The notes beneath the pieces are model-generated. The model saw only the letters and a list, made by a program, of their open reading frames with translations. It had not been told where the DNA came from and ran no database searches. Position numbers and translations under genes: made by a program. Shown here one piece after another: positions 9,117-19,600 of a stretch of DNA of 64,000 nt. The stretch lies in contig NZ_CP118950.1 in NCBI RefSeq assembly GCF_029024465.1, positions 372,001 through 436,000 on the forward strand. The letters run 5' to 3'. The stretch comes from Lactococcus garvieae subsp. garvieae (GTDB lineage Bacteria; Bacillota; Bacilli; Lactobacillales; Streptococcaceae). Within the stretch, counting starts at the first letter, position 1, and each line of letters opens with the position of its first letter.

Positions 9117-10049
9117 ATGGATATTCAATTTTTAGGAACGGGCGCAGGCCAGCCCTCGCGAACGCGAAAAACACAAGCTATTGCTTTGAAGTTACTCGAT
9201 GAACGTAACGAAATATGGCTATTTGATTGTGGCGAAGCGACCCAGCATCAAATTTTGGAAACGTCAATTAAACCAAGAAAAATTACCAAGATTTTTATTA
9301 CACATTTGCATGGCGATCATATTTTTGGTCTACCGGGTTTTCTATCGAGTCGTTCTTTCCAGGGTTCAAGTAAAGATGAGGAACATACAGACTTGGAATT
9401 ATATGGGCCAAAAGGCCTGAAGGATTTTGTGATGACAGCTCTGCGCATGTCGGGCTCGCGCCTGGGCTACAAGATTCATTTTCATGAAATTGAAACACCG
9501 GGTAAGATTTTTGAAGATCAAACCTTTGAAGTATACGCGGATACCTTAGATCATACAATTTTTTGCCTAGGCTATCGCGTGGTTGAAAAAGATCGTCCCG
9601 GAGAATTAGATGCAGCAGCTTTGAAAGCAGCAGGACTCCCTTTCGGACCGCTCTTTGGCAAAATAAAGAATGGTGAACCAGTAGAATATGATGGGAAGGT
9701 CTTTCATCCAGAGGACTATATCGGCGCAGACAAGCAGGGGAAAGTGGTAACCATTCTTGGAGATACCCGTCGTACCCCAAACGCTGTTCGTTTAGCCGTT
9801 GGTGCAGATCTTTTAGTTCATGAAGCAACTTATGAAGCAAAAGAGTCAAGAATGGCCCGCCGACATGGACATTCGACCTCAAAACAAGCAGCAGATGTTG
9901 CTCAGGAAGCCGGCGTAAAACGCTTGGTGCTCACGCATATCAGTGCACGCTATGTTGGCCCACTCGTGGCTCAGCTTGCGCAAGAAGCACGCGCTGTTCA
10001 TCCTAATTCCTATGTGGCGAAAGATTTTTATGAAGAAAAAGTTGAGTAA
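9117..10049 (+). CDS. rnz: ribonuclease Z (tRNA 3'-processing endonuclease)
   Basis: A 310-residue metallo-beta-lactamase-fold endonuclease that trims tRNA precursors lacking an encoded CCA, such as the tRNA-Arg just upstream. The N-terminus [17 protein letters not shown] and the zinc motif THLHGDH (residues 62-68) are diagnostic; GDTRRT, HEATY and the late LTHIS complete the metal ligands. AGGAAG precedes the ATG. The following SDR gene starts 20 bases inside its end, so the two are likely coupled. Confidence 0.95.
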   Translation: MDIQFLGTGAGQPSRTRKTQAIALKLLDERNEIWLFDCGEATQHQILETSIKPRKITKIFITHLHGDHIFGLPGFLSSRSFQGSSKDEEHTDLELYGPKGLKDFVMTALRMSGSRLGYKIHFHEIETPGKIFEDQTFEVYADTLDHTIFCLGYRVVEKDRPGELDAAALKAAGLPFGPLFGKIKNGEPVEYDGKVFHPEDYIGADKQGKVVTILGDTRRTPNAVRLAVGADLLVHEATYEAKESRMARRHGHSTSKQAADVAQEAGVKRLVLTHISARYVGPLVAQLAQEARAVHPNSYVAKDFYEEKVE

Positions 10050-10677
10050 AAAGAATATAGTAATTACAGGTGCTAGCGGTGATATTGCACAAGCGCTCAT
10101 TCAGCGTTTAGAGGGCCATAACCTTATCTTGCTCAGTCGCTCACTTCCTCAGCCCGTCATTCCTGAAAAAGTAGATATTCTTATTAATAATGCAGGATTT
10201 GGAGAGTTTGCAGAGTTAAGCAACTTATCGGATGAGCAAATTGATGAAATGTTCAAGGTGAATACGCTAGATCTGATTAAGCGGACGCGTGATTTGAGAC
10301 CGGAGCTACAAGTAATTAATATTGCATCTATAGCAGGGAAATTACCCACAGCGAAATCAACAGTATATGCAGCTTCTAAAGCCGCTGTTCTCGCCTTTTC
10401 TGATGCTTTACGTTTAGAAAACCCAAATCTTATTGTGACAACAGTTAACACGGGGCCGGTCCGCACCAAATTCCACAAAGACAATGTGGACTATCTTGAA
10501 AAAGTGGGCGAAAATGCGGTCAGTGCAGAATATGTGGCAGATAAGATTGAGCAGGTTTTAGGGAAAAAGAAAAGAGAAGTGAACTTACCAATTCAGCTGG
10601 CTTTCGTTGCGAAAATTCGTGCCCTTTTCCCCAGTCTTGTAGATAATATAGGAAATAGATTTTTTAATTATAAATAA
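10030..10677 (+). CDS. short-chain dehydrogenase/reductase
   Basis: A 215-residue SDR with the cofactor motif TGASGDIA near the N-terminus, DILINNAG and the catalytic YAASK (Tyr-x3-Lys). The substrate is unknown; the family position resembles YqjQ/DltE-like reductases. The frame is open further upstream, but ATG at 10030 gives the normal SDR N-terminus ([15 protein letters not shown]), overlapping rnz by 20 bases. It is followed after 32 bases by recJ. The order rnz-SDR-recJ-apt is known from streptococci and lactococci. Confidence 0.9.
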   Translation: MKKKLSKKNIVITGASGDIAQALIQRLEGHNLILLSRSLPQPVIPEKVDILINNAGFGEFAELSNLSDEQIDEMFKVNTLDLIKRTRDLRPELQVINIASIAGKLPTAKSTVYAASKAAVLAFSDALRLENPNLIVTTVNTGPVRTKFHKDNVDYLEKVGENAVSAEYVADKIEQVLGKKKREVNLPIQLAFVAKIRALFPSLVDNIGNRFFNYK

Positions 10678-10709
10678 ATCTTCAAAAAAGCAGTCGAAGT
10701 GGAGGAAAC

Positions 10710-12944
10710 TTGATTAAATCAAAATATATATGGAAGTTAACTGAGTCAGACTTACCGGATGAGTTTCTTAAGTTAAGTAAAAAATATAAATTAGACACAC
10801 TGGCAGCGCAAATTTTGTGGCAACGCGGCATAAGGGCAGAAGAAGAGATTCAAGCTTACTTAAATCCTGATCTTCAGCAATTACATGATCCGTTTTTGCT
10901 GCACGATATGGAAAAAGCCACTCAAAGAATTTTGACTGCCATTGAAAATGGACAAAATATCTTAATATATGGGGATTATGATGCAGATGGTATGACGGCG
11001 AGTTCCGTGATGAAATCAGCTTTGGATGAATTGGGAGCGGAAGTACAGGTCTATCTTCCTAACCGCTTTACCGATGGGTACGGACCAAATCTTGATGTCT
11101 ATAAATATTTCATTCAAAATGAAGACATTGACTTGATTATTACAGTGGATAATGGTGTAGCTGGTCATGAAGCTATCGCCTATGCACAAAGTCAAAATGT
11201 TGATGTTATTGTAACTGACCACCACAGTATGCCAGAAGAGCTGCCCCAAGCTTTTGCAATTGTGCATCCTGAACACCCTGAATCAAACTATCCTTTCAAG
11301 TATTTGGCCGGAGTAGGGGTTGCTTTTAAAGTCGCAACTGCACTTTTAGACTATATTCCTTCGGATATGCTTGACTTGGTGGCAATCGGAACAATTGCGG
11401 ATATGGTTAGTCTCACCGATGAAAATCGGATCTTGGTGAGTCACGGACTAAAAGTATTAGCGAATACAGAGCGTGCAGGCCTAATGGAACTCATGCGCCT
11501 CTCAGGAACCGATTTTGAAAAGGTGAATGAGGAAACGGTTGGTTTTCAAATTGCCCCCCGTTTGAATGCTCTAGGACGCTTAGATGATCCAAATCCTGCA
11601 ATTGAACTATTAACGGGCTGGGATGAAGAAGTGGCTGCCGAAATTGCGCAGATGATTGATGAAAAAAATAGCGAGCGTAAAGTCATCGTAGAAAATATCT
11701 ACAATCAAGCCCTCACCATGATGACGGATGAACCCGTAGAAGTTCTTTATCATCCGGATTGGCATAAAGGTGTTCTAGGTATTGTTGCAGGACGCTTACT
11801 TGAGCAATTTCACAAACCTATCATTATGTTGGCGGAAGAAGAGGGAATTCTTCGAGGTTCAGCACGTTCGATTGAAAACTTTAATATTTTTGAAGCACTC
11901 AATGGGCACCGTGAGCTTTTTATCGCTTTTGGGGGTCACAAACAGGCAGCTGGAATGACTTTTGCCTTGGAGAATGTGGAAGCAATCAAGCAAGTGATGC
12001 TCGAGTTTATCCAAGAAAACGACATTGATATGTCAGAGAAAAGTTCACTAGAAGTTCAGGGCAGTCTACAGTTTGACCAGATTAGCTTAGAGACGATTAG
12101 GAGTTTAGAGAAGCTATCTCCTTACGGTATGGACAATCCTAAACCTCATTTTCTCCTTACAGATTATCAGGTTGAGCAGGCGCGTAGCATGGGAAAAGAC
12201 AACAGTCATCTCAAACTTAAATTAGTACAAAATGGGCAAGCTTTAGATGCGGTTTACTTTGGGCATGGGTCTGAAAGCCTGGAATTTGAACAAAGTGACA
12301 CAGAACTTGTCGGTACCTTATCGAGCAACACTTGGAATGGTACAACAACCGTACAGCTTATGGTGGCTGATGCCAGAGTAAATGGTGTTGAACTTCTGGA
12401 TATTCGAAGTCGACAAGTTGAATTGCCAAAAAATACAATACGTTTTGTCCATAATGAAGTGAAAAATGGTACAATAGAAGAAGTGCTTATTATTGAGGAA
12501 GCCCCAACAGATAAGGATGCCTTATCTGCTTTGACGGAACTAATACATGAGCAGGATTTTGAATTGATTTATTTCAAAAATACAATCAAGAAAAATTATT
12601 ATTTGACGGGAGCGGGGACGCGTGAGCAGTTTGCACGCTTCTATAAAGCAATCTATCAGTATCCTGAGTTTGATATTCGTTTTAAATTGAAAGACCTAGC
12701 AAATTATTTGAAAATCCCCGATATTTTAATGGTAAAGATGATTCAAATATTTGAAGAACTGAATTTTGTCACCATTGATAATGGCATGATGAGTGTGAAT
12801 AAAGCCGCTGAAAAGCGTGATATTTCTGAAAGTAACATTTACCAAGAACTTCAAGAAATCATTGCCTTTCAAGAACTTTTCGCCTTATCCCCTGTCAAAG
12901 AAATTTATAAAAAATTAAAAGAGGAAGATGCACATGCAACTTAA
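10710..12944 (+). CDS. recJ: single-stranded-DNA-specific exonuclease RecJ
   Basis: A 744-residue DHH-family 5'-3' exonuclease used in recombination and repair. Motifs YGDYDADG (residues 87-94), TVDNGV (about 145-150) and VTDHH (168-172) coordinate Mn2+; FGGHKQAAG belongs to the DHHA1 domain. The C-terminal extension of about 180 residues is typical of Firmicute RecJ. It starts with TTG at 10710, supported by GGAGG at 10701-10705. The end overlaps the apt start by 11 bases. Confidence 0.96.
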   Translation: MIKSKYIWKLTESDLPDEFLKLSKKYKLDTLAAQILWQRGIRAEEEIQAYLNPDLQQLHDPFLLHDMEKATQRILTAIENGQNILIYGDYDADGMTASSVMKSALDELGAEVQVYLPNRFTDGYGPNLDVYKYFIQNEDIDLIITVDNGVAGHEAIAYAQSQNVDVIVTDHHSMPEELPQAFAIVHPEHPESNYPFKYLAGVGVAFKVATALLDYIPSDMLDLVAIGTIADMVSLTDENRILVSHGLKVLANTERAGLMELMRLSGTDFEKVNEETVGFQIAPRLNALGRLDDPNPAIELLTGWDEEVAAEIAQMIDEKNSERKVIVENIYNQALTMMTDEPVEVLYHPDWHKGVLGIVAGRLLEQFHKPIIMLAEEEGILRGSARSIENFNIFEALNGHRELFIAFGGHKQAAGMTFALENVEAIKQVMLEFIQENDIDMSEKSSLEVQGSLQFDQISLETIRSLEKLSPYGMDNPKPHFLLTDYQVEQARSMGKDNSHLKLKLVQNGQALDAVYFGHGSESLEFEQSDTELVGTLSSNTWNGTTTVQLMVADARVNGVELLDIRSRQVELPKNTIRFVHNEVKNGTIEEVLIIEEAPTDKDALSALTELIHEQDFELIYFKNTIKKNYYLTGAGTREQFARFYKAIYQYPEFDIRFKLKDLANYLKIPDILMVKMIQIFEELNFVTIDNGMMSVNKAAEKRDISESNIYQELQEIIAFQELFALSPVKEIYKKLKEEDAHAT

Positions 12945-13446
12945 AGATTACATTGCAACGATTGAAAATTACCCAACAGAAGGTATCGTTTTCCGCGATA
13001 TCTCACCACTTATGGCTGATGGAAATGCCTACAACTATGCTGTTACTGAAATTGTGCAATATGCACGTGATAAAGAGATTGATGTAATTGTTGGCCCAGA
13101 AGCGCGTGGATTCATCGTTGGATGTCCGGTTGCTTTTGCACTTGGTGTTGGTTTTGCGCCTGTGCGTAAACCCGGAAAATTACCACGTGAAGTTATTTCA
13201 GCGGACTATGAAAAAGAGTATGGTACAGACACATTGACCATGCATGCCGACTCTATTAAACCCGGACAACGTGTTTTGATTGTAGATGATCTCTTGGCAA
13301 CAGGTGGAACAGTAAAAGCTACGATTGAGATGATTGAACGTTTGGGGGGTATCGTTGTTGGTTGTGCCTTCTTTATTGAACTTGATGACCTCAAAGGGCG
13401 TGAAAAGCTTGGTAACTATGATTACAAGGTCTTGATGCATTATTAA
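12934..13446 (+). CDS. apt: adenine phosphoribosyltransferase
   Basis: A 170-residue type I phosphoribosyltransferase converting adenine and PRPP to AMP (purine salvage). The PRPP-binding loop [13 protein letters not shown] lies at residues 114-126, and the N-terminal [14 protein letters not shown] block is typical of Apt. Of two nearby ATG codons, the second at 12934 is chosen because GAGG at 12921 is then nine bases away. It overlaps recJ by 11 bases; recJ-apt linkage is common in lactic acid bacteria. Confidence 0.95.
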   Translation: MQLKDYIATIENYPTEGIVFRDISPLMADGNAYNYAVTEIVQYARDKEIDVIVGPEARGFIVGCPVAFALGVGFAPVRKPGKLPREVISADYEKEYGTDTLTMHADSIKPGQRVLIVDDLLATGGTVKATIEMIERLGGIVVGCAFFIELDDLKGREKLGNYDYKVLMHY

Positions 13447-13520
13447 TTTTAGAGTTTTAGCATCCTATTAAGCAAGACGGAAAACGACACATCATGAAAC
13501 AGTTTAAATCCGTTTACATA

Positions 13521-13549
13521 TTGACAATGAAGCGAATTTAATATAATAT
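13521..13549 (+). promoter_or_regulatory. rpoE promoter
   Basis: A perfect TTGACA at 13521-13526. The best -10 is TATAAT at 13542-13547 (15-base spacer); an overlapping TAATAT at 13544 would give 17. The transcript leader would be about 30 bases. Confidence 0.6.
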
Positions 13550-13583
13550 AGAAAAAGAAAATCTGAAAGAGAGCAAAAAAAGT

Positions 13584-14144
13584 TTGAAAATTGAAGCATT
13601 AGAAGGACAAAATATCGAAGAACTTTCAATGATTGAAGTTGCTCATGCAATTTTGGAACAAAATGGTAAGGAAATGGCTTTTGCAGAAATCTTGAACGCC
13701 GTTCAAGATTACTTGAAAAAGTCTGACAATGAAATCAAAGCCACAATTGCACGTTTTTACACAGAAATGAATACAGATGGAAGCTTTATTCCATTAGGAA
13801 ATAACATTTGGGCACTCCGCTCATGGTACGCGATCGACGAAATCGATGAGGAAGTCATTGCTCTTGATGAAATTGATGACGAAGAAGAAAAAACAACTAA
13901 AAAACGTACAAAAGTTAATGCATTTGGTATCGAAGATGAAGTGGATCCTGAAGATGAACACATCGACAAAGGAAACGATGCAGATGATATGACTTATGAT
14001 GATGAGAATCCAGATGATGAAAAAGATGAGGTTCAAGCTTATGATGCTGAACTTGCTGAAGTTGAACTGGATAACGTGGATGAAGACGTTGAACTCGATG
14101 AAGAGGACGACGATGACGACGACAGCGACTCAGAAGAGAATTAA
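13584..14144 (+). CDS. rpoE: DNA-directed RNA polymerase delta subunit
   Basis: A 186-residue delta subunit. A folded N-terminal HARE-HTH domain (about residues 1-90, with [18 protein letters not shown] and [10 protein letters not shown]) is followed by a long Asp/Glu-rich disordered tail ending [12 protein letters not shown]. Delta speeds RNA polymerase recycling and raises sensitivity to the initiating NTP in Firmicutes. The start is TTG at 13584, with GAAAGAGAG about ten bases upstream. The gene is monocistronic, between its own promoter and a terminator. Confidence 0.95.
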   Translation: MKIEALEGQNIEELSMIEVAHAILEQNGKEMAFAEILNAVQDYLKKSDNEIKATIARFYTEMNTDGSFIPLGNNIWALRSWYAIDEIDEEVIALDEIDDEEEKTTKKRTKVNAFGIEDEVDPEDEHIDKGNDADDMTYDDENPDDEKDEVQAYDAELAEVELDNVDEDVELDEEDDDDDDSDSEEN

Positions 14145-14148
14145 AATC

Positions 14149-14180
14149 TAAAAGAGTGAGGTCCCTGACCTCGCTTTTGT
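14149..14180 (+). terminator. terminator after rpoE
   Basis: A stem with core GAGGTC/GACCTC around CCT, extended by AAAAG/CTTTT. The T tail is modest, so efficiency may be partial. Confidence 0.6.
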
Positions 14181-14249
14181 GAATATTACCCAACAAACTT
14201 ACGCTTCACTGTTTAAAAAGAAAGGGAGGCGTGATAAGGAGGATTAACT

Positions 14250-15965
14250 TTGGTAGAAAAAGATACGGAGAAGTTTTCGAGAGAAAGTTTCAAAGATAAA
14301 ATCTTGCGTGAACTTGAAGAAGGAAATCGAGCCAACACGGATGGGACTTTTGAAAACTATGCCCGTGAATCCAACAAAGAACTTTCTTCAATCCCGAGCA
14401 GACATGCTCGACGAGAACGTGCTGATTTTTCAGAGATTCAACGTCCAACGCCATTTAAGTTGACGGAAGAACTAGAAAATCCAGAAGCAGAGGAACAAGC
14501 TAAAATTTCCGAAGATGTGGAACTTCCTGAAAAAGCTGTTTCTGATCAAGTGAAAACAGAAACATCAGCACAAGAAGAACGTCCAGACTTTGCAAGTGTT
14601 CGCGAGCAAATGCTCCAAGCGAGCCAAGGACAAAGTTATTCACGACTGAGACGCAAGACAAAAGCAGCTGATAAAGAAGTTGTTGACGAAGATGAGCAAC
14701 TTGAAGCACAAGCAGCTGATGTCGCAGCGCCTACTGCCGAAGAGACGACACACAGACAAAGAAGTCGTCGTGCAGCAGTGAAACCGGATGAAGAAGCTGA
14801 AGAAATACAGCCCAAGTCTAAAGCGAAGAAACCGAAGAAGAAAGTTTCTTCTGGAAAGATTATTGCTGTTATCGTAGCAGTTTTAATTCTGGCCGCAGCA
14901 GGGACTGGTTTTTACGGCTATAATTTCATCAAAGAAGGTGTACAACCGCTCAATACTGCAAATACAACCAAACGCGCCATTAATATTCCAGCAGGAGCAA
15001 GCAGTAAGCAAATCGGAGATATCTTACAAAGAGAAGGTATTATCAAAAATGGTATGGTTTTCCAATACTATACCAAATTTAAAAATTTCAGTGGCTTTAA
15101 GAGTGGCTACTATAACCTCTCGCCTAGCATGAGCTTGTCAGATATTGCAAGCCTGTTGGAGCAAGGGGGGACAGAACATCCAGTGGAACCCACTCTGGGC
15201 AAAATTTTGATTCCTGAAGGTTATACATTAGAACAAATTGCTCAAGCTGTTACAGTGAATTCTGCGGGTAAAGATGAAAAAACACCTTTTACCAAAGAAG
15301 AGTTTATGAAGACTGTGCAGGATCAAGCCTTCATCGAAAAAATGAAACAGAAGTTTCCAAAACTTCTAGCTAGCTTACCAAGTAAAGACAGTGGTGTGAA
15401 GTATCAACTTGAAGGTTACCTCTTCCCAGCAACTTATGAGTATTCGAAAAAGACAACCGTTGAAAGCTTAATTGAGACAATGCTTTCAACAACAAATGCA
15501 CAGCTGGAACCCTTGTATGAACAAATACAAGCGAGTGGACTTACGGTCAATGAAACCTTAAGTCTGGCTGCCATTGTCGAAAAAGAAGCCAACAGTGATG
15601 ATGATCGCCGTAATGTTGCACAAGTCTTCTTTAACCGTAAGAATTTAGGTATGACGATGGATTCGAATACAGGAATCTTTTATGCTGAAGGCAAGCTAGG
15701 TAAGGATACGTCCCTTGATCAACAAGCTGCAATTAATACACAATTAGACTCACCTTTCAATACTTACTTGTATCCAGGTTTTGGTCCTGGCCCAATCGTG
15801 AGTCCAAGCTTGTCGTCAATCAAAGCAGTACTTAACCCAACTGCGAATGATTATCTTTATTTCGTAGCAGACGTTGAAGGTAAGATTTACTTTGCACAAA
15901 CACTTGAAGAGCAAAACATCAATGTTCAAAAGTATGTCAATGATGCGATTGCGTCGGGTAATTAA
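14250..15965 (+). CDS. mltG: endolytic transglycosylase MltG
   Basis: A 571-residue YceG/MltG-family lytic transglycosylase that cuts nascent glycan strands at the septum. The first about 200 residues are cytoplasmic, charged and low complexity, as in streptococcal MltG. One membrane helix follows (IIAVIVAVLILAAAGTGFYG, about residues 209-228), then a LysM-like part and the catalytic domain with LAAIVEKEA (Glu444/Glu446 region), NRKNLGM and SPFNTYLYPG. The start is TTG at 14250 with AAGGAGG seven bases upstream. The mltG-greA order is conserved in streptococci. Confidence 0.94.
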   Translation: MVEKDTEKFSRESFKDKILRELEEGNRANTDGTFENYARESNKELSSIPSRHARRERADFSEIQRPTPFKLTEELENPEAEEQAKISEDVELPEKAVSDQVKTETSAQEERPDFASVREQMLQASQGQSYSRLRRKTKAADKEVVDEDEQLEAQAADVAAPTAEETTHRQRSRRAAVKPDEEAEEIQPKSKAKKPKKKVSSGKIIAVIVAVLILAAAGTGFYGYNFIKEGVQPLNTANTTKRAINIPAGASSKQIGDILQREGIIKNGMVFQYYTKFKNFSGFKSGYYNLSPSMSLSDIASLLEQGGTEHPVEPTLGKILIPEGYTLEQIAQAVTVNSAGKDEKTPFTKEEFMKTVQDQAFIEKMKQKFPKLLASLPSKDSGVKYQLEGYLFPATYEYSKKTTVESLIETMLSTTNAQLEPLYEQIQASGLTVNETLSLAAIVEKEANSDDDRRNVAQVFFNRKNLGMTMDSNTGIFYAEGKLGKDTSLDQQAAINTQLDSPFNTYLYPGFGPGPIVSPSLSSIKAVLNPTANDYLYFVADVEGKIYFAQTLEEQNINVQKYVNDAIASGN

Positions 15966-15989
15966 TTAGAAATTTAAAAAGGATAAAAA

Positions 15990-16463
15990 ATGGTAGAAAA
16001 AACTTTCCCCATGACCAAAGAAGGTCTGGAAAAACTAGAACAAGAATTAGATAACCTTAAATTGGTTAAACGCCCTGAAGTTATTGAACGCATCAAGATT
16101 GCACGCAGCTACGGTGACCTTTCAGAAAACTCAGAATATGAAGCAGCAAAAGATGAACAAGCTTTCATCGAAGGTCGAATTTCAACTGTGGAAACAATGA
16201 TTCGTTACGCTGAAATCGTAGACAATGCCAATATTGATAAAAATGAAGTTGCCCTTGGTAAAGCAGTTGTCTTCCAAGAAGTTGGAGATGACGAAGAAGA
16301 AGAGTACGAAATCGTTGGTACTGCTGAAGCTGATCCATTTTCAGGTAAAATTTCAAATGAATCTCCAATCGCTCAAGCTTTGATTGGCCGTAAAGTTGGT
16401 GATGTGGTAAAAATTCCATTGCCTATGGGTGAAATCGAAGTTAAGATCGTTGATGTAAAATAA
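15990..16463 (+). CDS. greA: transcription elongation factor GreA
   Basis: A 157-residue GreA. The N-terminal coiled coil (about residues 10-75) contains [24 protein letters not shown] with the acidic tip, and the C-terminal domain has the family end PMGEIEVKI. It rescues backtracked RNA polymerase by stimulating transcript cleavage. It lies 24 bases after mltG, probably cotranscribed, and is followed by a terminator. Confidence 0.97.
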   Translation: MVEKTFPMTKEGLEKLEQELDNLKLVKRPEVIERIKIARSYGDLSENSEYEAAKDEQAFIEGRISTVETMIRYAEIVDNANIDKNEVALGKAVVFQEVGDDEEEEYEIVGTAEADPFSGKISNESPIAQALIGRKVGDVVKIPLPMGEIEVKIVDVK

Positions 16464-16468
16464 AATAA

Positions 16469-16498
16469 AAAAAGTCTGCCTTTTAGCAGATTTTTTTA
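16469..16498 (+). terminator. terminator after greA
   Basis: A 7-bp stem AGTCTGC/GCAGATT (one wobble) around a short loop, then seven T. Confidence 0.88.
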
Positions 16499-16548
16499 TT
16501 TTAGAGGCATTTCAGCCACTATTTTTGGTAAAAAATTAAAATTTTCGA

Positions 16549-16571
16549 TATAATAGTCAATAAAGGTCAAA
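16549..16571 (+). promoter_or_regulatory. ctsR-clpC promoter -10 box and CtsR operator
   Basis: The -10 TATAAT at 16549-16554 (a weak TTGGTA lies 18 bases upstream) is followed directly by AGTCAAT-AAA-GGTCAAA at 16555-16571. This matches the CtsR heptad direct repeat (A/G)GTCAAA-NAN-(A/G)GTCAAA with one mismatch. Binding here would block the start site, giving autoregulation of the operon. Confidence 0.88.
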
Positions 16572-16584
16572 GATTGGAGGTTCT

Positions 16585-17037
16585 ATGTCTGCCCAAAATA
16601 CTTCAGATATTATCGAAGCTTATTTGCGAAAACTGCTCGAAGAGGCACGTGAGATTGAGATTAAACGTGCAGATTTAGCCAGTCAATTTGACGTGGTTCC
16701 TTCGCAAATTAACTATGTGATTAAAACCCGTTTCACCCCATCTAAAGGCTTTGATGTTGAGTCAAAGCGTGGTGGTGGCGGCTATATCAAAATATTCAAA
16801 TACCATTATTCGGCAAAGCATGAATTCTTGCTTGATTTAGCACAGAAGTTGCCTGCCAACTTGACCGAAGGTATGGCGCAAGATATCTTGCAACTTTTAT
16901 TTGATGAAAACATTTTGACTGAACGAGAAGGTAATCTTCTCCTTTTGCTTTTAGCTGATAGTGATATTTCTAACAGTTGTCGAGCGCAAATGATGATAAA
17001 AATACTACAGAGATTGGATCGTGATGATGAAATTTAA
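16585..17037 (+). CDS. ctsR: class III stress gene repressor CtsR
   Basis: A 150-residue CtsR. The winged helix-turn-helix holds SQFDVVPSQINYVIKTRFT and the glycine-rich wing SKRGGGGYIKI near residue 63, which contacts DNA and senses heat. It represses clp genes; the same operator type is seen upstream of itself and of clpP at 30611. TTGGAGG precedes the ATG. Its last codons overlap the clpC start, giving a two-gene operon; the mcsA/mcsB genes of Bacillus are absent, as usual in lactococci. Confidence 0.95.
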   Translation: MSAQNTSDIIEAYLRKLLEEAREIEIKRADLASQFDVVPSQINYVIKTRFTPSKGFDVESKRGGGGYIKIFKYHYSAKHEFLLDLAQKLPANLTEGMAQDILQLLFDENILTEREGNLLLLLLADSDISNSCRAQMMIKILQRLDRDDEI

Positions 17038-19477
17038 TGAAAAGGACTTTACACCACAAGTTGTTAGAGTGCTTGAGAAGTCTGTCGACTATGCGCATAA
17101 GTTTAACTACGCTTGGGTAGAAAGCTCGCACCTATTGGCTGCCTTGGCTGAGGTTCCGGCTTCATTGGCATTTACGCTACTTAATTCAGAAAAGATTGAT
17201 TTGGAAGAGATGTTAATCGACATCGAAGATTTTTCAAGTCAAGTGAAGACAAAAAAATCAGACATAAAGCTTAGCCCAAGAGTTGAAACGATTATTGAGC
17301 AAGCCCGAGCATTGGCTCAAAATAACGATAAAAACCGTATTGGGACAGAGCATCTCTTGTATATGCTGTTGGCAAATGAAGCCAGCTTTGCAGGACAACT
17401 TTTACGTGAGCAAAACATTAATATCGTTAACCTCCGTAAAAAGTTAGAGCAAAAAGCATATTTACGAGTGCCAGAACGCCGTAAAGCGGTGACCCCTGCT
17501 TCGAAAAGAAACCTGTCGGGGAAGGTGTCCGAAACAACAACAACACCTACTTTAGATACAGTCTCGACAGATTTGACAAAAGCAGCGCGTGAAGGCAAGC
17601 TTGATCCAATGATTGGGAGAGAGCGTGAAGTCGAACGTCTTATCCATATCTTGAGTCGCCGAACAAAGAATAATCCCGTTCTTGTTGGTGAACCAGGCGT
17701 TGGTAAGTCAGCCATTATTGAGGGCTTTGCCACACGTGTGGCTGCAGGAAATGTTCCTGTAGGTTTACGCGGCAGTCGTATCATGGCCTTGAATATGGCG
17801 ATGGTCGTAGCGGGGACGAAGTTCCGTGGTGAATTTGAAGATCGTTTGACAGCTATTGTGGATGAAGTGACACATGATAAAGATGTTATCGTCTTTATCG
17901 ATGAACTCCATACTATTATTGGTGCTGGGGGAGGCATGGACTCTGTCAATGATGCCTCAAACATTTTAAAACCCGCATTAGCACGTGGCGAGTTTCAACT
18001 TATTGGTGCTACTACTTATCAAGAATATCAAAAATATATTGAAAAAGATGAAGCTCTGGAGCGCCGTTTTGCCCGTGTCAATGTCGAAGAACCCTCAGAA
18101 AAAGAAACGGTTGCGATTTTACAAGGCTTGAAAGAAAAATTTGAAGCTTACCATGCGGTTAAATTTGAAGAAGGGGCTTTGGAGCGTGCCGTTAGCTTGA
18201 GTAATCGCTACATGCCAAGTCGTCGTCTGCCAGACAAAGCCATTGATCTTCTTGATGAAGCAGCGGCCAAAGTTAAAATCACGAGTAAAACAAATTACAC
18301 CAAGCTAGACGAGTTAAAAGCAGAATTAAAAGCGGAAGAGCTGAAATTACAACAAGCAGTTGTTGCTCTTGATATTGTTGAAGCACAAGGAATTGAAAAA
18401 GATATTGAAAGATTAACACACAAAATTGATAATTTTACAGTATCGGAAAATGATAATCCTTTGGTCGAAGAAAGCGATATTTATGCTGTTGTTTCTAACC
18501 TTACAGGAATTCCGCTCCAACAAATGACGAAAACAGAAAGTGAACGTCTGATTAACTTAGAAAAAGAGTTACATAAACGTGTGGTCGGACAGGAAGAAGC
18601 GATTTCGGCTGTTTCTCGTGCTATAAGACGTGCGCGTTCAGGTATTGCTGATACGAGACGTCCTCTGGGCTCATTTATGTTCCTTGGTCCGACAGGGGTG
18701 GGGAAAACAGAGCTTGCTAAAGCTTTAGCGGAAAGTGTCTTTGGGAGTGAAGAGAACATGATTCGCGTAGACATGAGTGAATTTATGGAAAAATTCTCGA
18801 CATCGCGTCTTATCGGAGCGCCTCCAGGGTATGTAGGTTACGACGAAGGGGGACAATTGACAGAGCAAGTCCGTAATAAGCCTTATTCTGTTATTCTCCT
18901 TGATGAAGTTGAAAAAGCCCATCCTGACATTTTCAATATCATGTTGCAAATTTTGGATGACGGTTTCGTTACAGATACCAAAGGGCGGAAAGTTGATTTC
19001 CGAAATACAATCATCATTATGACATCCAACTTAGGCGCAACGGCTATTCGTGATGATAAAACGGTTGGTTTTGGGGCTAAATCAATTTCAACAGATTATG
19101 CAGCCATGAAAGCAAGAATCATGGAAGAACTGAAGAAACAGTACCGTCCAGAATTTCTTAACCGTATCGATGAAACCATCGTTTTCCATTCACTGACTGA
19201 AAAAGAGATTGAACAAGTCGTGAAAATCATGAGTAAATCTCTTGTATCACGTTTGAAAGATCAAAATATCACAGTTAAATTTACCCCTGCTGCCTTGAAA
19301 GTTATTGCTGATAAAGGATTTGATCCTGAGTATGGTGCACGTCCGTTGCGTAAAGCGCTACAACGGGAGGTTGAAGACACGCTCAGTGAGCAATTGCTTG
19401 CAGGCGAAATTCATCCGGGGGATACGATTTCGATTGGGTCTTCTAATAAAAAGATTAGAATAAGTGTTATTGATTGA
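17021..19477 (+). CDS. clpC: ATP-dependent Clp protease ATP-binding subunit ClpC
   Basis: An 818-residue HSP100 unfoldase. It has an N-terminal Clp_N double repeat (about residues 4-140), a first AAA+ domain with GEPGVGKS (223-230) and a second with GPTGVGKT (about 556-563). The middle domain is short. It feeds substrates to ClpP and acts in protein quality control. Start codons GTG 17021, ATG 17024 and ATG 17027 are all possible, none with a strong ribosome-binding site, so coupling to ctsR translation (overlap about 14 bases) is likely. It is controlled by the CtsR operator upstream of ctsR. Confidence 0.94.
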   Translation: MMMKFNEKDFTPQVVRVLEKSVDYAHKFNYAWVESSHLLAALAEVPASLAFTLLNSEKIDLEEMLIDIEDFSSQVKTKKSDIKLSPRVETIIEQARALAQNNDKNRIGTEHLLYMLLANEASFAGQLLREQNINIVNLRKKLEQKAYLRVPERRKAVTPASKRNLSGKVSETTTTPTLDTVSTDLTKAAREGKLDPMIGREREVERLIHILSRRTKNNPVLVGEPGVGKSAIIEGFATRVAAGNVPVGLRGSRIMALNMAMVVAGTKFRGEFEDRLTAIVDEVTHDKDVIVFIDELHTIIGAGGGMDSVNDASNILKPALARGEFQLIGATTYQEYQKYIEKDEALERRFARVNVEEPSEKETVAILQGLKEKFEAYHAVKFEEGALERAVSLSNRYMPSRRLPDKAIDLLDEAAAKVKITSKTNYTKLDELKAELKAEELKLQQAVVALDIVEAQGIEKDIERLTHKIDNFTVSENDNPLVEESDIYAVVSNLTGIPLQQMTKTESERLINLEKELHKRVVGQEEAISAVSRAIRRARSGIADTRRPLGSFMFLGPTGVGKTELAKALAESVFGSEENMIRVDMSEFMEKFSTSRLIGAPPGYVGYDEGGQLTEQVRNKPYSVILLDEVEKAHPDIFNIMLQILDDGFVTDTKGRKVDFRNTIIIMTSNLGATAIRDDKTVGFGAKSISTDYAAMKARIMEELKKQYRPEFLNRIDETIVFHSLTEKEIEQVVKIMSKSLVSRLKDQNITVKFTPAALKVIADKGFDPEYGARPLRKALQREVEDTLSEQLLAGEIHPGDTISIGSSNKKIRISVID

Positions 19478-19502
19478 CTTGTAAGCGATTATATATTATA
19501 AT
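19474..19502 (+). promoter_or_regulatory. hpf promoter with cre-like spacer
   Basis: TTGACT at 19474-19479, a 17-base spacer and TATAAT at 19497-19502. The spacer holds TGTAAGCGATTATA, which matches the CcpA consensus WGNAANCGNTNNCW at 13 of 14 positions. The promoter starts inside the last codons of clpC and gives hpf a leader of about 90 bases. Confidence 0.6.
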
Positions 19503-19600
19503 TAAATTAGAAATAAAGAAAGGACGGTTCTTAAAACTTGACTGTCCAGCGTCTTGCAAAACAGTGAAGATTCAACACAAGAGCCGTTAAGGTAGACTCT

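Noticed and set aside
19538-19567. Nine-codon leader peptide (TTG start) in the hpf leader
   Set aside because: The possible ribosome-binding site is too far (about 13 bases) and the frame is too short to argue for coding.
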